The position numbers and the translations under genes were made by a program. From Pseudohongiella acticola (lineage in GTDB: Bacteria; Pseudomonadota; Gammaproteobacteria; Pseudomonadales; Pseudohongiellaceae): a stretch of 64,000 bases of DNA. The notes under the pieces were generated by a model, which saw only the letters and a program-made list of their open reading frames with translations, searched no databases and was not told the origin of the DNA. Positions 56,237-64,000 of this stretch are shown here, in pieces. The stretch covers positions 357,528 to 421,527 of the forward strand of contig NZ_MASR01000002.1 in the NCBI RefSeq assembly GCF_001758195.1, read 5' to 3'. Numbering within the stretch: the stretch's first letter is position 1; each line of letters begins with the position of its first letter.

Positions 56237-56310
56237 TCGCCTTCAGCATCTTCCCCTGCCTCTGCCTGTCAAATAGCCCCGTCTGCCTGCGAAAAAGCTT
56301 GGCAACGTAC

Positions 56311-56326
56311 TTTAACCTGCGTTAAA
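56311..56326. promoter_or_regulatory. 16-bp palindrome before the DUF1328 gene
   Basis: TTTAACCTGCGTTAAA, a dyad with a 4-bp centre, lies 58 bp before the small membrane protein gene, close to a TTGACC -35-like hexamer. It could be an operator for an unknown regulator. Confidence 0.4.
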
Positions 56327-56384
56327 GACTTGACCTTAAAAAGAGTCTATGGTCAACGTACACTCATTGACGAGGAGAGTAAAA

Positions 56385-56549
56385 ATGCTTGGATGGGCAT
56401 TAACATTTCTTATTATCGGTATCGTTGCCGCCTTGTTCGGCTTGTCTGGCATCGCCGGCGCCGCGACCAATATCGCGTGGATACTGTTTGTCGTAGGCCT
56501 GATTCTGGCCCTGTTCTTCTTCATATCCGGTCGTCGACCGCCGCCTTAA
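56385..56549 (+). CDS. small membrane protein, DUF1328/UPF0391
   Basis: 54 residues with two membrane helices: [28 protein letters not shown] first half and [18 protein letters not shown] second half, ending RRPPP. This is the YtjA/UPF0391 family, often induced with envelope or osmotic stress genes; the molecular role is unknown. GAGGAGAG precedes the ATG. The BON-domain gene follows 62 bp later on the same strand. Confidence 0.88.
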   Translation: MLGWALTFLIIGIVAALFGLSGIAGAATNIAWILFVVGLILALFFFISGRRPPP

Positions 56550-56611
56550 CCATGATAACGCATGGCTAATCGCGTGTTTGACTGACTCAATCGTATTGAT
56601 AGGAGATCACT

Positions 56612-57172
56612 ATGTTACGCAAGAAGCTTATACGAACGATCATGATTGCAAACCTGACTTTAGTGGGCGCCACATCAGCGTATGCCGACGACGACAACGG
56701 TCGCATCACGGAAGCGCGGATCAACGGACAGATCTGGGGCACCTATGCAGTCAATACCGAGCTAAATCCGTTCGACCTTGATATTGACGTCTCGGGAGAC
56801 ACGGTGACGTTGACCGGCGCAGTGGACCATGACGCCAAAAGCCAGCTAGCGGAAGAAATAGCACTGGGCATTGATGGTGTCAACGAGGTCAATAACCGAA
56901 TTACCGTCCAGCCGGACAGCCGACGAGCGGAGGATGACCCTGAACGCTCCTTTGGCCAACTGGTCAGCGATGCCACCACAACAGCAACCGTCAAATCCAA
57001 ATTACTGATGGACGATGACGTTGCCGGACTGGAAATCGACGTAACCACAAAAGATGATGTGGTCACCCTGACTGGTGACGTTGATTCCACCATGCTCAGC
57101 AGCCGGGCTCGGGAACTTGCCTCGCAAACCGACGGTGTCGATCGAGTAATCAACAACATTGCAGTCCGTTAA
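56612..57172 (+). CDS. periplasmic BON-domain protein (OsmY-like)
   Basis: 186 residues: signal peptide (cleavage near SAYA-DDDN) and two BON domains (about 35-108 and 118-186; recurring pattern VTLTGAVDHDAKSQLAEEIA, GVNEVNNRI and VTLTGDVDST, GVDRVINNIAV). BON domains bind phospholipid and occur in osmotic-shock proteins. AGGAG precedes the ATG. It is followed by a 40-bp perfect palindrome. Confidence 0.9.
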   Translation: MLRKKLIRTIMIANLTLVGATSAYADDDNGRITEARINGQIWGTYAVNTELNPFDLDIDVSGDTVTLTGAVDHDAKSQLAEEIALGIDGVNEVNNRITVQPDSRRAEDDPERSFGQLVSDATTTATVKSKLLMDDDVAGLEIDVTTKDDVVTLTGDVDSTMLSSRARELASQTDGVDRVINNIAVR

Positions 57173-57265
57173 TCCGGACAGGAATTCGCTTAGAGGTATG
57201 ATGACCAAGGAATGGCTGTCATTAAGCGGTTAGTTAAGGATTAAAATGGACTTCGCAGGAAGCGG

Positions 57266-57305
57266 TATAAGCGACGATAGCCCCGCGGGGCTATCGTCGC
57301 TTATA
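57266..57305. repeat. 40-bp perfect palindrome with no loop
   Basis: Each half is the exact reverse complement of the other; the left half begins TATAAGCGACGATAGCCCCG and the centre is CG. It lies 94 bp after the BON gene and 92 bp before the Crp/Fnr gene. It could terminate the BON transcript, but it lacks a T-tract. Confidence 0.92.
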
Positions 57306-57397
57306 AATTTGATGCGGCCCTAGTGGCCTTGACTGTCCTCGGGTCCTCTGGATAAGATTCAGCATCCCGCACAGAAGCGACCGTATCGGGCTGGATC

Positions 57398-58147
57398 ATG
57401 GAAAACATCAGCAAGAGCTGTATTGTCGGACGATTCAAGACTCTTACCAAGCTTGATGAATCAGAAATCAATTTGCTCAACGCTCTGGAAGACGACCCAC
57501 GCGAATATTCCCAGGATGCCATTCTGGCGAGTATTGGAAGTCCAGCGAATCGCTTTTTTACTCTGAAGACCGGCTGGGCCTGCGCCACTCGAACCCTCGC
57601 TAATGGCCAACGCCAGATACTGGACATTTTTCTTCCCGGCCAAATTATGGGACTCAGAGAAATGAGTTTCGAACACAATTTGTCCGAATTCACCGCGCTG
57701 ACTGACATTATCGCCTGCCCGTTTCCGAGACAGAAATTAAGCGATATCTTTGAACAATCACCAAAACTGACCGACCTCTTTTTCATGACCATGGCTCAGG
57801 AACAGTCCATGTTAATTGAGCGGGTTGTAAACATTGGCCGGCGCAGCGCGGCAGAAAGACTTGCACACCTGATGGTAGAGCTGAAGGTCCGTCTGAATCA
57901 GACAAGCGATGAATTTGCACTGCCTCTGAATCAGACTGTCATCGGCGACACGCTGAGCATGACGTCAGTGCATGTCAGCCGCACATTCAAATTACTGGCT
58001 GAGAAAGAGCTAATATATCGCACGAACGGCTCTGTCAAAATCAAGGACCTCGATGCCCTGATTGATTTTGCCGGTTTTGATCGATCTTATCTGGAAGGTC
58101 ATTGCCACTGGATCAAACAGATCGATCAATCAGCGGCAACGCTATAA
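57398..58147 (+). CDS. Crp/Fnr-family transcription regulator
   Basis: 249 residues: cyclic-nucleotide-binding fold (about 30-145, AILASIGSPANRFFTLKTGWA, ILDIFLPGQIMGLREMSF) and C-terminal Crp-type helix-turn-helix (about 175-225, LNQTVIGDTLSMTSVHVSRTFKLLAEKELI). The N-terminal cysteine cluster of FNR is absent, and I see no clear cAMP-binding RxS, so the signal is unknown. The recognition helix SVHVSRTFK resembles FixK/Nnr-like members. It is convergent with amtB. Confidence 0.9.
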   Translation: MENISKSCIVGRFKTLTKLDESEINLLNALEDDPREYSQDAILASIGSPANRFFTLKTGWACATRTLANGQRQILDIFLPGQIMGLREMSFEHNLSEFTALTDIIACPFPRQKLSDIFEQSPKLTDLFFMTMAQEQSMLIERVVNIGRRSAAERLAHLMVELKVRLNQTSDEFALPLNQTVIGDTLSMTSVHVSRTFKLLAEKELIYRTNGSVKIKDLDALIDFAGFDRSYLEGHCHWIKQIDQSAATL

Positions 58148-58171
58148 TCTTTCCAGCCCGGCGTCGCCTGA

Positions 58172-58196
58172 TATTGCCCTGATATTCAGGGCAATA
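58172..58196. terminator. hairpin between the Crp/Fnr gene and amtB
   Basis: Perfect 11-bp stem TATTGCCCTGA/TCAGGGCAATA with loop TAT between convergent stops. A bidirectional terminator is likely, although the T-tracts are short. Confidence 0.6.
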
Positions 58197-58221
58197 AACA
58201 GACAGCGACCTGGTTACCCGA

Positions 58222-59535
58222 TTACATCGAATAACCTTTTTCATCATGATCAGCGATGTCCAGACCGGTTTGTTCCTGCTCTTGCGTAACACGGTTGCCA
58301 TTGGTGAGTATGCCAACAACTTTCATCAGGACAATGGTGACGACAGCGGTGTAGACGCCAGTAGCAAGGATTCCCAGTGCTTGCACACCTAGCTGGGAGC
58401 CCAGCGCCATACCTTCGGCATAACCATTGCCGCTGAATACGCCGAGCTCCTGTGATACAAATACTGCCGCTAACAGCGTGCCCAGGATACCGCCGACTCC
58501 GTGTACCGGAAATACATCCAGAGAGTCATCAATCTTAAGTTTGTGTTTAAGGAAGATAGTGGCGAAATAGCACAAAAAGCCGCCCATCACACCTATGACC
58601 ATGCCGCCAGCTGGACCTACCGATCCGGCGGCGGGCGTGATCGTAGCGAGACCTGCAATCAGGCCTGTAACCGCGCCCAGACCGCTGGGCTTGCCATGTC
58701 TGATCCATTCAATACACATCCAGGTCAGGGCGCCTGCCGATGCCGACATGTGTGTCGCCAGCAATGCCATGCCGGCACTGCCATTGGCCGCCAGAGCACT
58801 ACCGGCATTAAAACCATACCAGCCAACCCAGAGCATTCCCGCCCCGGTAATGGTCATGGTGAGGTTATGTGGGATCATGGCAGTCGTGAGGAAACCCCGA
58901 CGTTGCCCGAGCATTACTGCCATCACTACCGCAGCCACACCGGCAGTGACGTGAACCACCGTGCCACCCGCGAAGTCAATCAGTCCCATCTGGAATAACC
59001 AGCCGTTGCTGTTCCATACCCAATGACACACCGGAAAGTACACCAGTGTTGACCAAAGAATGACAAACAGCATCAAGGAGGAAAACTTCATGCGTTCAGC
59101 AAAGGCACCCACAATCAACGCTGGAGTGATAATGGCAAAAGTCATCTGAAAGGCAGCAAAAAGTGGCTCAGGTATGTCACCCCATAAAGAGTCCACAGAA
59201 ACGCCGGCAAAAAAGGACTTGCTGAGACCGCCCCACCAGCCACCTTCTGCAGGACCAAAGGCAATACTGTAGCCATACAGCAGCCAGAGCACGGAAATGA
59301 CCGCTGCAATGGAGAAACACTGCATCAACACCGACAATACGTTTTTACTGCGAACCAATCCGGCATAAAACAGCGACAAACCAGGCACCGTCATGAACAG
59401 CACCAGTGCCGTGGCAGTCAGAATCCAGGCCGTATTGGCACCATTCAGGCCCTCCTGAGCAAACGCCAGTGAAGGAAGTACCGATAACACCAAAGCGACT
59501 ATTGCAGTCGATCTTATTGTTTTAGATTTAAACAT
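58222..59535 (-). CDS. amtB: ammonium transporter AmtB
   Basis: 437 residues: signal peptide, then eleven membrane helices. Blocks: ANTAWILTATALVLFMTVPGLSLFYAGLVRSKN, GTVVHVTAGVAAVVMAVMLG with the pore histidine, VHGVGGILGTLLAAVFV with the second pore histidine. It passes NH4+/NH3 across the inner membrane and is blocked by unmodified GlnK. It lies 45 bp after glnK. Confidence 0.95.
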   Translation of the reverse strand: MFKSKTIRSTAIVALVLSVLPSLAFAQEGLNGANTAWILTATALVLFMTVPGLSLFYAGLVRSKNVLSVLMQCFSIAAVISVLWLLYGYSIAFGPAEGGWWGGLSKSFFAGVSVDSLWGDIPEPLFAAFQMTFAIITPALIVGAFAERMKFSSLMLFVILWSTLVYFPVCHWVWNSNGWLFQMGLIDFAGGTVVHVTAGVAAVVMAVMLGQRRGFLTTAMIPHNLTMTITGAGMLWVGWYGFNAGSALAANGSAGMALLATHMSASAGALTWMCIEWIRHGKPSGLGAVTGLIAGLATITPAAGSVGPAGGMVIGVMGGFLCYFATIFLKHKLKIDDSLDVFPVHGVGGILGTLLAAVFVSQELGVFSGNGYAEGMALGSQLGVQALGILATGVYTAVVTIVLMKVVGILTNGNRVTQEQEQTGLDIADHDEKGYSM

Positions 59536-59580
59536 AATGAATATTTTCCGTTTCAGAAACCAAAATTATAGAATGCTGTT

Positions 59581-59976
<396 letters not shown>

Positions 59977-60030
59977 TCACGAATCATATCGCCTGGAAAT
60001 GACTGATCAATGGGGTGAACACCGACCCTG

Positions 60031-60045
60031 ACAACAACTGCACCA
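60031..60045 (-). promoter_or_regulatory. possible sigma-54 promoter of glnK
   Basis: Minus-strand TGGTGCAGTTGTTGT has GG and the -12 region at the right 10-bp spacing but ends TTGT instead of TTGC. It is 112 bp from the glnK start and just downstream of the NtrC dyad. Confidence 0.35.
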
Positions 60046-60069
60046 GACATAAGCACAATTCATGAATAA

Positions 60070-60086
60070 AGCACTTTTATAGTGCA
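60070..60086 (-). promoter_or_regulatory. NtrC-binding dyad upstream of glnK
   Basis: Minus-strand TGCACT-ATAAA-AGTGCT is the 17-bp NtrC dyad (consensus TGCACY-N5-RGTGCA) with one end base different. It lies upstream of glnK-amtB, which NtrC normally activates under nitrogen limitation. Confidence 0.65.
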
Positions 60087-60332
60087 TTTTTACAATGTGG
60101 TACGTAATTTAACGTATCTGTCATTGCTCAATCATAAAGCAGCAAAAATCAGGCCCAGATCGTGGAAATTCATCCTTTATGGCCAAGCAGTTGTTTTAAA
60201 TAAAATTATTTGAGCTCTTCAGGAGTCAAAGCAGGCAACACTAAAGGATGTTTTCGCACCATTTAGGTGCGCTGATGGGCGGCGCTTACGCACATTTTTT
60301 GCGCATAGACTTAGAATCTGTAAACGCCAGGC
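60087..60332. other. intergenic region with no gene seen
   Basis: About 250 AT-rich bp between the glnK control region and the rRNA terminator copies. I see no ORF with family similarity, tRNA or clear promoter. Confidence 0.6.
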
Positions 60333-60391
60333 AAAAAAAAGGGCCACCCCGTATGGGGTGGCCCTTTTTCGCTTATTAATGCCTGACGATG
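60333..60391 (-). repeat. second copy of the rrn terminator plus the 5S 3' end
   Basis: 59 bp almost identical (one base) to 60511-60569: terminator stem GGGCCACCCC/GGGGTGGCCC, T-tract and the last ~14 nt of 5S sequence. It may serve as a second terminator. Confidence 0.85.
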
Positions 60392-60484
60392 GCCCAGCCC
60401 CGCATCACAGATGCGGGTCGTTCGCTACGCTAAGCAAGCGATGCTTGCTTTGCCCTAGGGGCACCGCGGCTCACCCTACTCTCC

Positions 60485-60503
60485 CGTAGGACATCGTCAA
60501 TCG
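60485..60503 (+). repeat. inverted fragment of the 5S rRNA 3' end
   Basis: CGTAGGACATCGTCAATCG, in plus orientation, resembles the last ~17 nt of the 5S gene, which itself lies on the minus strand. It forms part of a rearranged stretch between the two terminator copies. Confidence 0.5.
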
Positions 60504-60509
60504 GCGAAC

Positions 60510-60547
60510 AAAAAAAAAGGGCCACCCCGCATGGGGTGGCCCTTTTT
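60510..60547 (-). terminator. Rho-independent terminator of the rRNA operon
   Basis: Minus-strand stem GGGCCACCCC-ATGC-GGGGTGGCCC flanked by A and T runs (nine T), 10 bp after the 5S 3' end. Confidence 0.93.
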
Positions 60548-60556
60548 CGCTTATTA

Positions 60557-60676
60557 ATGCCTGACGATGTCCTACTCTCACATGGGGAGACCCCACACTA
60601 CCATCGGCGCTGAGTACTTTCACTTCTGAGTTCGGGATGGGATCAGGTGGTTCATACTCGCTATGGTCGTCAGGCA
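60557..60676 (-). rRNA. rrf: 5S ribosomal RNA
   Basis: 120-nt minus-strand gene. The RNA begins TGCCTGACGACCATAGCGAG and ends GTAGGACATCGTCAGGCA, with complementary ends forming helix I, and contains CCCATCCCGAACTCAGAAGT, the conserved loop B/C region. It is the last gene of the operon; a 220-bp spacer separates it from 23S with no tRNA seen in it. Confidence 0.96.
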
Positions 60677-60896
60677 AACCGTTGATGCACATGCGCTGTT
60701 GTCAGCATGCCATCGTTTACCCTTTGACAATCTGATGAATGAAGATTGTGTTCTGTTTTTGCTGAATCGGCTCTCTAGCGTCTTTAGACTCACTAGCACA
60801 GCGCTTTATACAAGCTCTATCTGTATCAATCAAAGCTGTTTGTCTCATATAACCGGTTGCTTACATCTTGATGGATGCAAAAACCTGCGATTATAT
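60677..60896 (-). other. 23S-5S internal spacer without a tRNA
   Basis: 220 bp, AT-rich. I looked for tRNA-like T-loops and acceptor stems and saw none. The plus-strand open frame in it (60663-60929) runs into 23S and is not a gene. Its right end is the 3' half of the 23S processing stem. Confidence 0.7.
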
Positions 60897-63787
<2,891 letters not shown>

Positions 63788-64000
63788 ATATAACCTCAGA
63801 CTCTTACATCTTCAGCCACACAGACAAACTCGCCTTCGATCGTACAGAATAGTTTGCGCTTGTATAAATTTAATTCAGCAATAAACACTTTATCAACCAT
63901 ACAATCAATACTAAAACGCTCATCACAGATCGTCTCTGCAATAAACAGTATCAACTGTATCGTCTATAAATTGTCTTCATTCATCGATTGTTAAAGAACA
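63788..64000 (-). other. 3' part of the 16S-23S internal spacer
   Basis: 213 AT-rich bp reaching the right edge. The 5' half of the 23S RNase III processing stem lies at its left side. No tRNA is visible in this part; one could be further out toward 16S, outside the window. Confidence 0.75.
63987..64000 (-). promoter_or_regulatory. boxA antitermination site in the rRNA spacer
   Basis: Minus-strand TGTTCTTTAACAAT differs by one base from the E. coli spacer boxA TGCTCTTTAACAAT, which loads NusB-NusE for processive rRNA transcription. It touches the right edge of the window. Confidence 0.85.

Overview
The window reads as a contiguous piece of a gammaproteobacterial chromosome, probably from a free-living aquatic relative of the Cellvibrionales/Oceanospirillales/Pseudohongiella group. 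Support comes from the block rplU-rpmA-obgE-proB opposite ispB, rpsT with a TTG start, phoB-phoR with a separate phoU and ppk, a glnK-amtB pair, an oadGAB sodium pump, and many CoA-ester catabolism genes. I see no integrase, transposase, prophage, CRISPR array or tRNA gene. The species assignment is inference.

Layout. 1-6.5 kb: partial DAHP synthase, EF-P-like EfpL, an exported methyltransferase-like protein, murJ, an NRAMP-like transporter lacking the canonical metal motif, dps and rpsT. 6.7-11 kb: proB, obgE, rpmA and rplU on the minus strand facing ispB. 11-24 kb: acyl-CoA synthetase, TPR/transglutaminase-like lipoprotein, ETF-QO, an epimerase, a TonB-dependent receptor, a second exported methyltransferase, a CoA-transferase, a nitroreductase and a serine hydrolase. 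24-33.5 kb: a DegP-like protease divergent from a CadC-like membrane regulator, a flavin amine-oxidase-like protein, a four-gene dehydrogenase/SDR/MDR run, and an ArgD-like aminotransferase. 34-38.5 kb: an exported protein of unknown function, CoA-transferase plus ubiC, and an OmpA-family porin. 38.7-45 kb: the phosphate block phoB, phoR, phoU, ppk and ppx/gppA. 45-57 kb: a PMT-type glycosyltransferase, an MCP, an ExeA-like ATPase, cysE, a PIN-PhoH protein, oadGAB, NnrU, a DUF1328 peptide and a BON protein. 57-60 kb: a Crp/Fnr regulator, amtB and glnK. 60.5-64 kb: the 3' part of an rRNA operon on the minus strand (spacer with boxA, 23S, 5S, terminator); the 16S lies beyond the right edge.

How genes work together. 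PhoB/PhoR should control themselves and phoU through the two Pho boxes seen here, and ppk/ppx make and degrade polyphosphate. GlnK gates AmtB under an apparent NtrC site. The acyl-CoA synthetase, acyl-CoA dehydrogenase, SDRs, type III CoA-transferases and ETF-QO fit oxidation of acyl-CoA substrates with electrons passed to quinone.

The most interesting signal is not an open reading frame of normal size. Upstream of the ArgD-like aminotransferase (33.58-33.85 kb, minus strand) there is a promoter, a 45-codon leader ORF with a clustered Arg-Arg-Ala-Arg, a small hairpin, a competing antiterminator pairing and a U-tract terminator. This is the full architecture of a ribosome-stalling attenuator, possibly sensing arginine. 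Other points of note are two very long perfect inverted repeats (5456-5509 and 57266-57305), a duplicated rRNA terminator with the 3' end of 5S, and a triplicated ATG-bearing 18-bp unit at the DAHP synthase start.
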